This document shows positions 1 through 15,102 of a DNA stretch of 64,000 bases, piece by piece. The DNA is taken from the NCBI GenBank assembly GCA_035578155.1, contig JAPWDM010000016.1, positions 11,758,108 to 11,822,107 on the forward strand, in the 5' to 3' direction. A program made the position numbers and the translations under genes. The stretch's first letter is position 1. Every line of letters begins with the position of its first letter. Source of the stretch: Brachynemurus nebulosus (taxonomy: Eukaryota; Arthropoda; Insecta; Neuroptera; Myrmeleontidae). The notes beneath the pieces are model-generated. The model did not search any database. It was not told where the DNA came from and saw nothing but the letters and a program-made list of their open reading frames with translations.

Positions 1-338
1 AGAACTTGCATAGAACAATAATTTTTGCGTAATGCATGCACATGCTCAAAATGGTTTTTATATTTTCCCACGGGAAGGAGACATTTTCCCGGAGTAAAAG
101 GTATCTTAGATGTTGACCCAGGTAATAAGTTATCATCAAACCAAATTTCATTAAAATCCGTCTAATTGTTTTTACGTGATGCGTGAACAGACAGACAGAC
201 AGACAGACAAAAATTTTAAAAATCGCTGTTTTGATATCTACATCGATAACTATTGTTAATAATTGTACCAGTACAATTTCCAAAAAATATTCCATGTACA
301 GAAATGGTTTCGTTACAGTTTTATTATATGTATATAGA
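1..338 (-). mobile_element. Helitron, non-autonomous, cut by window edge
   Basis: Reverse complement begins TC-TATATACATATAATAAAA at 338, with an A on the outer side as expected for insertion between A and T. It is the same family as the complete copy at 16829-17373, sharing the GTAACGAG start, the block around GATATCTACATCGATAACTA, and a (CAGA)n run at 189-209. The CTAG end lies beyond the window start. No protein is encoded. Confidence 0.7.
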
Positions 339-2833
339 TAATAAATAACATTATGATTATGACATGATTAAAAAATTTATAATAATAATATGTTGGCGAT
401 TTAATTGCGCGAATTCTCCATAGAACGCGTCATATTTGTATCAAAGTTCACGAATAATTTTATGTTTTAATTTATATTTACAACTAATTAATTTTTTTCT
501 TAGTACAAATATCATCCGTTATATTATACTTTGTATTATTTACAATAATATGGTAAATAAAGATAAATTTCACGGTCATTCAAGAATAGCAAAATTTTTG
601 TTTGTTTTTTGTGTAAATTTAAAAAAAAATATTTAAATCAAATCAAATAATTATCAAATATAAGAAAATCTGGCGTTTATAGCTAGAATATACAGTCACA
701 ATAAAATAATTTTTTCTTAAAATAAAGATGTATCGTGCATTTTACAAATGTTATTTTGTTTTTCAATCCGTATATTTATCGTGAAATGTGCTTGCTATTA
801 CTGAATTTGAATTCCTAAGATAATAGAAATTTATTGCCCTGTTGAAAACTTTATTATTCTTCCATACTGACTGCGTGGTATTTTACTTGCGAAAGTGAGT
901 CCGTAAAACCGTTATACTTACAAATGCACCTTCCTGATGATGTTTCCGAAATCAGTTTATTTCATTACTTCTCGCTCTACATTGAGCAAAGCTAGATAGT
1001 ATAACCTTTCTTAATCTATATTGTAGTCCTCAAATACGAAAGTATTAACTTTAACTTACTTGAAGATCGTTCACAACTTGCGATGGATACTGCAATTATG
1101 AGCAGAATTTGAATGGAAATGCACAAAAACGGAAATACGCTTTCATCCCCTTACTGCACAATAAATTCAACTAACTCTTCAGCGCACCTAAATTGAGCGC
1201 ACCACTCACTCGGTACCACAAAGTGCGGGAACTCTGAACAGGATTGTTTGATATGAATTAGTTTACTCTGCTATACTCGTATTTTGATTTTTAAATTTAA
1301 TAATTGGCGATTTTGCGCGCCCCTTCTGAAAGGCGCCCCGAGCACGTGTCCTACTTGCCACACCCTAGATACGCCTCTGCCCATTTCTGATTTTAAATTA
1401 TCAGTATTTGTCTCCTACCAAATTTCACCTCAGTAGATACAAAAATTTCTTTGCTGACAAAAATACATCTCCCTCTTTAAATAAATAAGCAAAAGGAAAT
1501 CTAAAAGCGAGACGTAACTAAGGGGTGTAAAGTAGTAGTAAGAGATACTGAGAGTGTCCGTGAGGGTGGCAATTCTAGAGCTCTGAGTGCGACTTGTAAT
1601 TAGATTGTACATTATCAGTAACGTATCATAAGTTAGGCGATCAAGTCCTTATTTGCCATTTCTAGGAACTTTTTAATATAATAAATACTCCGCCCACCCC
1701 ACCCCTCCGAGCAGTTTTTCTGTTCAACACTCACTAAAAAAAACCATCTTAATCACATAATCAAACATTTTTTGTGATAATATTACAAAAAAAAACCAAT
1801 ATACAGATGCAAGCTCTTCTCCTTTAATGCAAAGCACTAACAGCGGAAGAGCTGACAACACCCGGGATCAAACAGTTTTATAAAAGTTGAAATTCACGTG
1901 TTTGTTTGTTTTCAATGTGTACATAACCATAAATTATGGACAATACCTCTTGTCTGGAGACACTTGGTACCGATACGCCCACAAAGTTATAGTGAAAAGT
2001 GCTACTATCAAAGAGTTTTATAATGCTTGAAAAATTGTCAGAGTATAATATATGGAGAAGGAAAGAGAAAACCACTAATCACCTCCTAGAAGTTGCTTAA
2101 ACAAAGCTCGATCTGCATTATTGGCGCGGAGATTAGGTCGCTCAGAGAGTTTTGTTAAAGCTAAAATTTTGTAGGATGACTATTTACTTAACGTAATTTA
2201 TGAAAATTGCAGTCAGACCATATTCTCATTTTTTAAGAGATTTTAACTTGAGATGTCCCACCGCCTGTGAAACACCTCTTATTAGTGGCTTTCACTTTCC
2301 TACATAATAGGCTGTATACTGACAAATTTTTAACCTTTATAAAACTTTTTGATGGTGCCAGTTTCCATTACAACGTTGAGGACTCACCAACGCTGGATGT
2401 TTCCGAACTAAAATTTCAACTTTTATAAAACTGTCTGACGCGACGGCAGGTGTCAACAGCTCTTTTTAATTATAGCCGGAGAGCTGAGCTGACCCAACAG
2501 ATTATCATTTTCTCCTTATGTGTTATTGATTGTATCGCTTTTGGAAAGTAACTGAAAAATGTACCAAGTGTTGAACTAAAAAATAAACAAAAGGTCAAAT
2601 ATACGGAAGTAAATATAAAAATTAACATTGTGTCAAAAACATTGATTGTTTAAAAAAGTTTAAATTAAAAAGATACTATGTATATGAATATGAATTTAAA
2701 TAATTAAAATTATTGTCAATCACTATTAAAAGTAAAGAAACCTTGTTAATTGTCTTTTCAGTGTTTCTTTCATTGTGAAAAGACCTCTACAAAGTGCCAA
2801 TGTCATTCTCTAAGTACAAATTTATTTATAGTA
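339..2833. other. AT-rich spacer, no gene recognised
   Basis: Only short AT-driven open frames are present. The string CCCTAGATACGCCTCTG ending at 1379 reads in reverse as CAGAGGCGTATCTAGGG, which looks like one terminus of a hAT-type element, but no partner end was found. Nothing else was recognised. Confidence 0.5.
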
Positions 2834-3115
2834 CTAGCCGTACCCGCGACGTCGTTCGCGCAAAGCATTGATATAAACTCAATGAGTAGTATATGTGTAT
2901 TAAGTGTAATAATTATACAGAACTTGCAAAGAATAATAATTTTTGTGTAATGCATGCACATCCTCAAAATGGTTTTTCTATTTTCAGACAAACAAAAATT
3001 CTAAAAATCGCTGTTTTGATATCTACATCGATAACTATTTACAGTACCAATACAATTTTCCAAAAATATTCTATGTACAGAAATGTTCTCGTTACAATTT
3101 TATTATATGTATAGA
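2834..3115 (-). mobile_element. Helitron, internally deleted copy
   Basis: Bounded by CTAG at 2834-2837 (3' end in reverse orientation) and GA at 3114-3115 (TC 5' end reversed), with A before and T after, as for A|T insertion. Near the 3' end, read in reverse, CGCGA and TCGCG pair around a 6-nt loop and CTAG follows about 10 nt later, the usual Helitron 3' hairpin. It lacks the middle part present in the 16829-17373 copy. Confidence 0.8.
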
Positions 3116-4641
3116 TTAATTAATTGAGCTATAGATAGTACTCAGTTTTAATAAACTAACCACAAATGAAGAATAAAAAAAATATTAAAGTAAGTATGTA
3201 TTTGAAATAACCCAGCAATGTTAGTAAGATATAACCAGTTTCAACCAAATCGATTGCCAAATTTTTGAGCTCGACTGTAAGATTGGTATTGCTGATTGTT
3301 TTCATTACTAATTGTAAGTTAAAAAATTAAAATGGATTCATTAGACCGTAAATGAATTAAATATAAGACAATACAGAATTGCAATAGATTTGAATGTGTT
3401 TCGATATTTATATATGTAGACAAAATTATATCAAATTAGTGACCCATTTGATAATTTCCAGTGATTTGAATTCCGCAAAAAAATATATTGTACAAAAATA
3501 GTATATTTGAAAGTATTACTGACACAGATAACGTAATTATTATCTAATATCAATTGTTTATTAGTTTCTACAGAAATAAATAAATAACTTTACGTTTAAT
3601 TTCTCTAAAAATGAATCTTTAAGTATCCCTCACTTAGGAGCGAAACCAGGCTTCGTTAGATCACTCTTAGTGATATTTGCTATTGACAGATATCTCACTT
3701 GTCGAAATTCGTTAAATAATATTTAACTATGTGGATCTCACAAAATTTTCCTTTATTCTATTAGATATGTGTAGATAATATTAAGAAAGCTAGCTATCTG
3801 TACGTATTAGACTTGGGAAAACAGCGGTAAATTATGTGCATTACCCATGTATATTAAATTCACCTAAAATAATCATGATTATGAGTTAAGCTATTTCTAA
3901 ATTAGATATTCGGGAATTCTCTAGACAACCAGTTCCTCATGATGGTATAATATTTCACGCCACTCGCCAAATGGTAAAATAGGCATATGTACCTATAATT
4001 CTATAATTTCGATATCTAATTTACACACATCGGAGCTTTCCATAGATATCGATACCGGTAGTTTTACAAATACTTTAAGTCCACCAAGTCTCTGGGGAAA
4101 ATTTTTCATAAATTATTGACACTTTTATGGGTAATAATTTTTTAAAAAAAATTGTGAAAACAGGTGAAGTAAGAAGCGCTTATTCACTATCAAAAGACAA
4201 TGTATTGTGTATTAAATACGTAGACAACAAAATAAGAATTGACAATACTATGAATAAGAATACTTGATGAAATACATTAAATAAATGAAGCACTGTCGAG
4301 AAAAGGTAAAACGTGCTCTATGGGTAAAACGCTTCATGTGGACAAATTGTGTCAGTGCGATTTTGTCCTGAAAACATTCACTGTTTATAAAAAAAAAATA
4401 ATTCATAATAAATTTATTTTATTTGAAATTACATCTTGTCCGATTTAAGAACACTGCACTATTTTCTCAACAGTCTTCTTACTACAAAAAATACTTCATG
4501 ATTACATACTTACGGATATCAAATAATTCAAAAAATGACAAATTAAAACGTCAAAATATTGAATTTATAAAAAATGCAAAAATCAAAATTACCAACATTT
4601 AATAATATCCATAGTGATTAGTCTAAGAGCTCTGTAAAGTT
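3116..4641. other. AT-rich spacer, no gene recognised
   Basis: No coding frame, RNA gene or bounded repeat was recognised in this stretch. Confidence 0.5.
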
Positions 4642-6935
<2,294 letters not shown>

Positions 6936-7486
6936 TCACGGCGTATTTTCTATATCAAATTGACCGAAATTATTTTTTTTTTCTTTTTTTTCAATCACTT
7001 TGTGATTTTTAATTTACATGTGGTTTTTGGTCATACTATACCAAAGAAATCGAGTGCTTAAAGTTTCAGTTTAGCTGAACGATTATTTTTTATTTCACTT
7101 TTATTAAATTTTTGAAAAGGCAGAGTTCTTACGTTAATTGGCAACAAATACATTTTGGATGCATAGTAACCAATACCTGATCTAACCCGGTTTGTCCGAT
7201 ACCTGTCTATGCAAATTTTTTTATTTCTTGCGTCATGATTACGTACAGTGGGGTGAGTTACGTAGTTCATATCATTTTGTCTCACGTAAACAGTTTATTA
7301 TGTACAAACAATAGATGTACAATAAATTTATAATATAGAATTACAAACTGAATAGTATCCTAAACTTTTGATGTTAGTATCAAATTATATATGAAAATAA
7401 CATAAACATGTACAAGCAGCTGCGATTATTTCACCGAGGGAAAGAACATTAATACACTTTACTGGAATTTATATCGATATATCATT
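6936..7486. other. AT-rich spacer, no gene recognised
   Basis: No supported coding frame or bounded repeat was seen. Confidence 0.45.
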
Positions 7487-7616
7487 TTTAGCGAATTTCC
7501 AGAATGGAATTCAGCTATTACAGCCACTGTCATAACGCGACTTGAGTCCGGGACTATGGCAGAAATTTGTTTTGAGGTCCCTAGAAACCGAAAATAATAT
7601 TCACTAAAATTTATAT

Positions 7617-7676
<60 letters not shown>
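7487..7676 (+). mobile_element. (TA)n-centred repeat family, left half
   Basis: Starts TTTAGCGAATTTCC and matches 21691-21835 closely (GAATTCAGCTATTACAGCC and AAATTTGTTTTGAGGTCCC are shared). It ends in a (TA)n tract at about 7619-7676. The matching right half is at 8476-8790, so the intervening DNA (7677-8390) is probably a later insertion or rearrangement inside the (TA)n tract. Confidence 0.7.
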
Positions 7677-7679
<3 letters not shown>

Positions 7680-8390
7680 AGGTGGTCCAGAATTAGGTAC
7701 CGTCATTACTATAGCTAATAGTACGTTCAAAAATAATGGGTACCTTTTCATCTACACTTTTCTCCAAAATTCAATATTCAGGGAGATAAAGTGGAGAGGT
7801 GAAATGTAGAAGGGGGGAACGAAACTTACTTCTTTTTTTTTTAATTTTTTAAGGGCTTTTGTATAACAGATTCATATTTTAGGGGTGCGTATGAACGTCA
7901 GGATAATTAAATTTATGGTACCAATTATTATACCAATTATGGTACCAATTATCCAATTTGGAAATAGATACTTCTGCTTTAAATTACTCGAAAACGGTAT
8001 TATTTATCGAAATGTAACAAGTATTCCTTTTTTACGTGAAATTGTCTGAGGAATCATATTGTTAAGAAATTTGTTTAAATAAAGATAATTTGAAGTTATT
8101 TAATGTAATGTAATGTCAAAAAAGAAAAGACGTGATAACTAACACCTACCACCCAAAATCAGCACTTGATCTTACGTGGTGGAATAAGTGTTAATATAAA
8201 TTTAATCCTCCTAATGGAAAATACGTACCCCTAAAATATCAATCCGTTATCCAAAAGCGCTTGGAAAATATTTAGGAAAGGATGGTTTTCGTTTCACCCC
8301 TCTAGAGGAATGTATCCCCCGTATTATTATTAAACCATCATTTTTGAAAGTACTATCAGCTCTAGCAATTACGATACATAATTCTGGACT
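7677..8390. other. Spacer between two halves of a repeat
   Basis: Begins ACAAGGTGGTCCAGAATTAGG right after (TA)n. No gene is seen. It may be an insertion that split the (TA)n-centred repeat, because both flanking halves fit a single parental copy like that at 21691-22235. Its own termini were not established. Confidence 0.4.
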
Positions 8391-8391
8391 A

Positions 8392-8475
<84 letters not shown>
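8391..8475. repeat. (CT)n(TA)n compound microsatellite
   Basis: About 24 bp of CT repeats run directly into about 60 bp of TA repeats. The open frames over it on both strands are repeat translations. Confidence 0.95.
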
Positions 8476-8482
<7 letters not shown>

Positions 8483-8790
8483 GGTGTCCGCACGATAACT
8501 CTCGAACGAAATGCCCTAGGTTTACGAAATTTGGTGAAAATGTTGCAAGTCCCAAACCCTTGGATGAATTCTTCAGCCAGACACATCGGATGCCAGGTAC
8601 ATGGTTTTTGTTCTTTCAAAAAATTAGTTTTTTGCCAAAATTTCCACTTATTCAAAAATTTTGCGAAATATTTTTACAGCATTTAAAAGAGGGGAAAAAA
8701 TTACATAAAAAAGGGCTTTAAACTATTATTCTATGTCAACTAGTTTCCGAGAGAAACTAATTTTTATAAACGAAAATTCGCTATGTTATG
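8476..8790 (+). mobile_element. (TA)n-centred repeat family, right half
   Basis: Follows the (TA)n tract with GTGTCCGCACGATAACTCTC and ends near AAATTCGCTATGTTATGCAGG. It parallels 21905-22235 almost throughout, and 54783-55055 more distantly. The open frames over it differ between copies and show no known domain. Confidence 0.7.
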
Positions 8791-10233
8791 CAGGATGCGA
8801 CAGGGGTATCTTAGAATTTTATACTCGATATTAGCTGAGCAATAACAGCTCTCCCTTAAGTGTAAGGTATAGCTCCGCTCACCCCTATTGTTACTGATTA
8901 TTTTTTCTTTAAGTACAAATTTTATTTGTAACATACATATATATATTATAATAATAAGTACATATTTGTGAATCATTAAAAAAATGTAATGTCAATGTTA
9001 AGATCCACGGTCATAAATTGAAGTCATGGTTTATGAATAATAATAATTAAAACAACGCGTTTTAAATATATAATGTAGCGTTTTGTATGATATTGTAATA
9101 TCTAGATAAACGAACAAATTATTATCATTACATATACATCTAAAATCTTCCATTTCCTTTTACACTTTTAATTATATTTTTAATATGAAATATGTGAAAT
9201 CTATATAAATTAGAATTTCGCAAATTCAAATAAGTACGAGAAGTTGAATGTGCTAGGTAAATTTTTCAAATGATAAAAAATATTTATATAGTACAAAAAT
9301 TTAAAAAGACTTTCCTTAACAACCACTACGCAATTTTGATTCAAAATGACTCAACAAAAAATTATAATTATTATAATTTAGAGACAATGACATTTTTAAC
9401 CATTGTCAAATTAATAAATTAAATTAAATCTTTAAACAGTTACAAAAATTACATCGAGAAGGGCAGAAATGACCTTTCTCGGTTGTTTTAAACGTTTCTT
9501 TTTTTTTTTAAATATGGTTTCTAATATATTACTCGCTTGAACAGTTTTTTTTCTTATTGTTAGATTTTAGGTTAGATTTTGCAAAAAAGTCCTGACTGGC
9601 TAAATCAAAATTGAAAAAGTCTTGTGTACGTACAAGTGAAAACATTAATTTCTTAAAAGTTACAGAAGTTCACAAAAACGAGCAAAACTACCACGAATTT
9701 TAATAGTCCAGTAAAAATGGTTAAATAAAATTTCTCGAAGTATCTTTCTCCTTAGTGATCTTTTAGCTAATTTGATCACGGAAAAAGCAAGATGTTCAGA
9801 ACTGAACTATTCTTTATAGTATGAACTTATTGTTAGATTTCCGTGACGCCCTTTGCATTTATAATAGTCCCCTGCTTAGAACAAAGTTTCAATAGGGAAT
9901 TAGTGAAAATTACATACTGCAGACACAGTTAGAAAAATTCATATTATTTTCGTAATAAAATTTTTTTTTCTTTACTTTAATGACTGTTTATATACCTATG
10001 TTTAATTAGCGATTTCGTTATGTAAGTACTTACAATGAAACTACAAAATATTAGTTATTATTTTATTAGATATTACATATTACAATAATAAATATTGGAA
10101 AAATATTTATAAGTATACCGGCAGTTGGGGCATATCCGGACGATTTTTTCAGTTTTTTGGCCATGAACTGTTTAGAGTTAATTAAAAAAATTCTAAAAAA
10201 ATAATTTAAATGCTTTAATATCACGAGCATATA
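8791..10233. other. AT-rich spacer, no gene recognised
   Basis: No gene or complete repeat was recognised. Near 10118, TACCGGCAGTTGGGGCATAT resembles the terminus of the 15352-16329 element (CCGTAGACCGGGGTGAATAT) and may be one end of a relative. Confidence 0.45.
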
Positions 10234-10664
10234 CAGGGTTCCCACAGAAATTTAATTTTCAATTTTCCTGATTTTCCCTGACATTCCATGACGTATTTCC
10301 AAAACTTGTCATGACTTTCCTTCGGGTAAATGTAAGAATAATGGTATGTAGAAAGAAAAATACTTTATTACTAACTTACATATGACTTATATAAAAGTAA
10401 TGACAAGTAACAAAAAACTCTTACAAAAATACATTACACTAAAAATCGATATTTTGGATGTTTTCTAAAATTCAGAAATTATATCGCAACAGCATTCTAA
10501 CTTCTAGAAAAAAACGTGCGTTTCTTATAGTTTTACAAGAGTTTCCCTGATTTATCTTGATTTTAACCAATTTTCCATGACTTTCGGCCTATTTCCACTA
10601 CCTTTCCTGACTTTCCATGACTGTGAATCAATTTCCCTGACTTTTCAGGTCTGTGGCAACCCTG
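10234..10664. mobile_element. Short non-autonomous TIR element, hAT-like ends
   Basis: Left end CAGGGTTCCCACAGA and right end TCTGTGGCAACCCTG are inverted copies with one mismatch, 431 bp apart. The interior is T-rich with repeated variants of TTCCCTGACTTTCCATGAC. No clean 8-bp target duplication flanks it, so the hAT assignment rests on the terminal sequence only. Confidence 0.65.
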
Positions 10665-11597
10665 ATATAGTATAGTACTAATAAAAATATCCAAATTGAT
10701 ACTACATTTCTTTTTTTTTTTTAATTATATAGTGTCCGGATTCGCCCCTGTGTGTAGGGTGAATCCGGACATAGCTTTTTTTGCAATATAAATCATATTC
10801 AGTCATGTATATGGATGAAATCGGACATAAAAAGAAAAATAGCTGAATTTAAAAACTGGAAATTCGCTAAAATAAATATCGATATCAGCGAATGACTTTT
10901 AATGGGTGAAATAAAACATTTTGGATTTAAATAAATTTTATTAACTTCCCATTGGAAGTTATTGTAATAGGTCCGATTTTACGAATCGCTAAGTTTGGAC
11001 ATATCTCCACGTTTCAAGGTCACTAGAATCCGAATCCATCGTTTTTAGCATGAAGTCTGTGTATGCGTTCGTTAGTTCGTTCGTTCGTTCGTGAATTTCT
11101 TTTCGTCTCGCACATCTCGAGAACAAATGATGATATCAACTCCGGACTAATTTCATTAGATGCGTAATTAAAAAATGAACACCGGATAAAGTTTCAGTAA
11201 ATTCGGATTAGTGGTTTGTTTTTTGTGATAAAAAAACAGAATTAACTTTATTAACATAACATAGATTATATGGAATTTTTACAATGTCTTTATTATATAA
11301 TGGCCTAAGAACCTTCCTTTTAATGTTAAAAACGCCAGTAAATTATTATAAAATTTAGAAACAAAACGTAATAAGAAACTTTTTTTGAAACATTTTTTGT
11401 CTTTCATATCTTGAGAACAATGATATTATCATTTGTTTGCTAAGGATGGAGTCCCCACCTTTAGGTACAAAAGGCGTAGCCACCGGTGTGGTGTAAAGCC
11501 TCTATCGGGAGCCCAGGGGAGGAGCCCCTGAATTTAAAAAAAAATCATTCATGTACAGTAGTCTTTAAGGGCATCCAATGGGAAATTTACGGTGTGG
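10665..11597. other. AT-rich spacer with a perfect hairpin
   Basis: A hairpin at 10734-10770 pairs GTCCGGATTC with GAATCCGGAC around a loop of about 17 nt. It resembles two terminal motifs of one element family placed head to head. A (CGTT)n-like run lies near 11066-11090. No gene is seen. Confidence 0.5.
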
Positions 11598-11783
11598 TCA
11601 GTGTGGGTAGACCTGTCTCTCCAAATTTTTTGATTTGCTTTTGAGTCTATCATGTAAGGTCGATTTGGGAACATGGTAATATTCAGCAGCTTGTCTGAGC
11701 CATTTTCTTTTCTTTCTTTTCTGAGCAGTTCGTACTATAGACTCACAATTAGACGTATTATCTTCATTAAAAACACCATCCAC
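11598..11783 (-). pseudogene. Psq-type HTH fragment of a pogo/Tigger-like transposase
   Basis: A 61-codon frame on the minus strand contains the stretch LRQAAEYYHVPKSTLHDRL (roughly residues 29-47). This is the form of the Pipsqueak-type helix-turn-helix found at the N terminus of pogo/Tigger-like transposases, where it binds the transposon ends. The catalytic DDE region is absent: the frame stops shortly after the HTH and no matching downstream frame is seen. It abuts a pogo-like TIR element at 11796-12190, which supports a transposon origin. A Psq-domain host protein cannot be excluded from 61 residues. Confidence 0.6.
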
Positions 11784-11795
11784 ATTGTCAAAATA

Positions 11796-12190
11796 CAGTC
11801 AACACCGATTACTCGGTATAGTAATGGCGAAAACAAGGACGGACAAATCAAAATCATGGTTAATCCAAAAATTAAACTGAAAAAAAATTTAGTTATAAAA
11901 AAAATAATTAAAAAATCAAAAAAAAAAATGCGTAAAAAGCAAACTAAAATGATGGGAACAAGATGAAATAGAGAAAAAGAAAAATGAATAAATAATAATT
12001 GTACCACGCACGTTAAACAGAAATGCCTGATGCCTCTGACTGTTTTACTTTTTACTCATTTTTTCTCTACTTGACTTTATTGTGTTTAAAAATTATTTAG
12101 AAGAAAAAATATATAGGTATTACATATGCAGCGGCTGGGTTTTCACATTCAGCCTGGTTAATTTGCCCCCAAATAATCGGAAACTGGCTG
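11796..12190. mobile_element. pogo-like MITE
   Basis: Left end CAGTCAACACCGATTACTCGG and the reverse of the right end, CAGCCAGTTTCCGATTATTTGG, are related terminal repeats. TA flanks both sides (11794-11795 and 12191-12192). The 395-bp interior is A-rich and non-coding. Confidence 0.6.
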
Positions 12191-12769
12191 TAATATTTAA
12201 TATCATTTTATTACCATATTACAATATCTAAATAAAAACCCCAAAAAATGTTCAATTACGAAAATAAGCCGAAAAGAAGGCACAAAAATGCAGGTCACCA
12301 ATGTTTTTTAAAGATAATCTTCTACATACTCCTGCTAGTGAGTATATTTTGGCTTTGTTTACTCTCTTACTTACTACTTTAGTATAATGCTCCAGAGTGG
12401 TGCACACCAGCAATTGTTTACTCCCAAGAGAATGCTTTCAATACTTCTTTAGTACAATACTCCACAACCAAATATACTACATTAGTATAGAAAGTAATTG
12501 AAATCGTCAATTTTTCACTCTTTTAGTAAAATACTAAGTTAGTTACAAAATCTCCTGGTTGGTGCTCGTCAGCCTAAGTGTTGAAAGTACATACCTAAGT
12601 ATAGTTCACTAAAGTTCCTCAGTGTAAATGATTGAAAAAAAATTCTGGATTGGTTATTAACTTATTATAATTAACATGTGAAAAGTTTTAAGCAATATAT
12701 CAATGTTTTGATCAATAACTGTATATCTTTTAACAGCGCTAGATGAAATAAAATGACCCTATCCATAAA
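12191..12769. other. AT-rich spacer, no gene recognised
   Basis: Several scattered copies of CTTTAGTA/TACTAAG-like motifs (12370-12620) suggest a decayed repeat, but no boundary could be set. Confidence 0.4.
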
Positions 12770-12919
12770 ATAAATATCGTTTTATGGAATGCAAATGGTT
12801 TATCAAACCGGTATTTGTAGCTTGAAACATTCCTCCAAGATCATAACATAGATATAGATAGTCCTAATATCTGAAATTAAATTCAAGAGAAGTTACCTTA
12901 AAATAAGAAATTGTAGATA

Positions 12920-13322
12920 CAGCTGAACTCTTTTTTATGCGGTCCTTTTTTGTGCGATTTTTTTATGCGGTTTTTAAAAAAATGGCCATTAAAATGCATA
13001 ATATAAGTCAAAGAAAATTAAGCATTTACTATAATAACTTTCTTTGATAAAAATACTTTTTAACGGTTTTTAAGCATTTAATCAGTACATTGCATAAAAA
13101 CATAAGTTATTGCATCATTTAAATTTTTTACACATGTATTTTTCAAAATTTTCATGATATAAAATTGAAATAAAATGTTTCTACGTGTAAATTAATGCTT
13201 TATCTTGTTTACAGAAGCAACTTCTAAGGAAATTTCTAAGTTTTGAGCGTTTTGAGTTATGTATTTTCGATGAAACTTTTTTTATGCGATCCCGATCCAC
13301 CGCATAAAAAAAGGATCAACTG
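12920..13322. mobile_element. MITE with TA duplication, nested in Jockey relic
   Basis: Left end CAGCTGAACTCTTTTTTATG and right end, reversed, CAGTTGATCCTTTTTTTATG are inverted repeats continuing into GCGG. TA lies on both sides (12918-12919, 13323-13324). It is 403 bp and non-coding. It interrupts the Jockey endonuclease relic. Confidence 0.75.
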
Positions 13323-13429
13323 TACTGTGTATGATACGAAACATTCTAGTGGTAGACGCCATAGTGGTACGGTGATTGTAATTAAAAACGGCTTAAAATG
13401 TCACGAACTAGAATAATATAATGAAGAAT

Positions 13430-14043
13430 GGGTAAGTTCAAAAATGTAAACTTTACCGCATCGATGCAGCCTCATGACGTTTCTGATGCGTCTAATACTG
13501 CATGATGCGATGCTGATGCTCTCTTGAAATTTGATGCACATTAGATATTTTTGAATGGGATATTGGCATCATGATGCATGTAGCATAATGGACACACAAT
13601 GTAGCCAATGTAGCATGATGGACTATAGATAATATAGTAATACAGTCCTTGTATAGGTATATTATCTTTGAATTTCAACTTGAACTTACTTGAAATAGAA
13701 AATATTGAACTTATTTGAATAAAACATATTACATACCTATTTTGTGTGCAACATGTATTCAAATAGTTTAAACAATTTTAATCAAAGGTAAATACATTAC
13801 TTTTTCAACGGTTTCTGTTTCGGAATTATTCCTGTTGGTGTTAATACCTACATAATATGGCAAGTAGTTATAATTCTACACATGACAAGCATCTTGGACA
13901 CGCATCACCAAATTTCTTGATGCATTGTTTTGACGCATCAGATGCGAAAATGAACTTTTGATTTTTCGTTGTGATGCGTCTGATGCGTTTTTGAACTTTT
14001 GACTCTGCCTCATGCAAGCAGTGATGCATTTTTGAACTTACCC
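13430..14043. mobile_element. MITE with GGGTAAGTTC ends, nested in Jockey relic
   Basis: Left end GGGTAAGTTCAAAAATG and right end CATTTTTGAACTTACCC are perfect inverted repeats. AAT flanks both sides (13427-13429, 14044-14046), a possible 3-bp duplication. Its 614 bp are rich in GATGCATC/GATGCGTC motifs near both ends. It is non-coding, and its superfamily is uncertain. Confidence 0.8.
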
Positions 14044-14340
14044 AATATCTTCAAGTTACAAGTGAAATGGTGGAAGTTTGGAATGGACGAATAATTTCCT
14101 CCGCTGTGCATTTTCCTCCAAGGTATGCGATTCAAACAGGATTCATTTCAAAAATTTTAAACATCCTCAGAAATCGCTTTATTTTTGGAGATGACTACAA
14201 TGCTAAGCACCCGCACTAGGATTCTAGACTTATTAATCTTAAAGGCAGAAATCTTCTAAAAGCTACCGAAGAAAACATCTATCTATTGGTGGACTAACTT
14301 ACTGACGATTTGACCTATATCCGATTCCAGATTTGTTAAA

Positions 14341-15102
14341 CCTATTTGTTACAAAAAATATGTCTAGTAGATACGTGGAAATATGTCTTGAATTATTATC
14401 GGATTACTGTTAAATAACTGTTCAATAAACACTCAGACTGAGATCACTTCCGAAATTATGCCGATGAATATTCCTGAAGGTCTAGAAAATACGGGAAAAA
14501 GAAATTTTTCAAAGCGGTGCTGCTCCACCACTTTTCCACAATTTACAATTTTTTCCGGCTTATGTACTGGACTATAAACTGCAGTTATACGAGTACATAT
14601 TGTATTGTACAATTCGATTGATTTATTCAAGGTATACCTACTTAATGTAATATTATTACACATAATCTGAATGACATTTAAAAAATTTTTTCTTAATTTT
14701 TGTAATTCTAAATTAACCAAATTGCAAAAAATAGTATATACGTCACGGGACTAAAGTGTTTTTTTTCTCTTTTGTATCCTTCGTGTGAATTATTGCCCTC
14801 GGGCCTTTACAGACCCTCTGGCAAAAAACTATGTACACACTCGGGATTAAAACTCACACTTTAGTTTCTTGGTGTATAACATACTATTTTATTTTTAAAA
14901 TATTTGAGTGGAGTATGTACTATAATAACACGTATACATTCAGTAAATACGTATTTTGAAATAAAAAAAAGCTGAACTAGAAATGTGAGTGATAACTTGT
15001 AATAATAATTTAATTAATGAGATAATTGTATGTTACTGATTTTTTTAATTCTAACTAAGTTATACCAAGTATTAGATTCAATTCTTTTCTCGATTAAGTT
15101 TA
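14341..15102. other. AT-rich spacer, no gene recognised
   Basis: No coding frame with a recognisable domain and no bounded repeat was seen. Confidence 0.45.

Larger units (their letters stand above)
12770..14340 (+). pseudogene. Decayed Jockey-clade LINE endonuclease domain, split by two MITEs
   Basis: Three pieces (12770-12917, 13325-13429, 14047-14340) read in order as a Jockey-type apurinic-like endonuclease, the part of ORF2 that nicks the target DNA. Piece 1 gives IVLWNANGLSNR then a stop, then LETFLQDHNIDID. Piece 2 gives VYDTKHSSGRRHSGTVIVIK. Piece 3 gives SAVHFPPRYA and then FIFGDDYNAKHP. These match conserved Jockey blocks (LWNANGL, GGTAIxIK, PPR, GDxNAKH). Frames are interrupted by stops, and the two MITEs at 12920-13322 and 13430-14043 sit exactly in the gaps. 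No RT domain follows. It is a dead, ancient copy. Confidence 0.75.
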
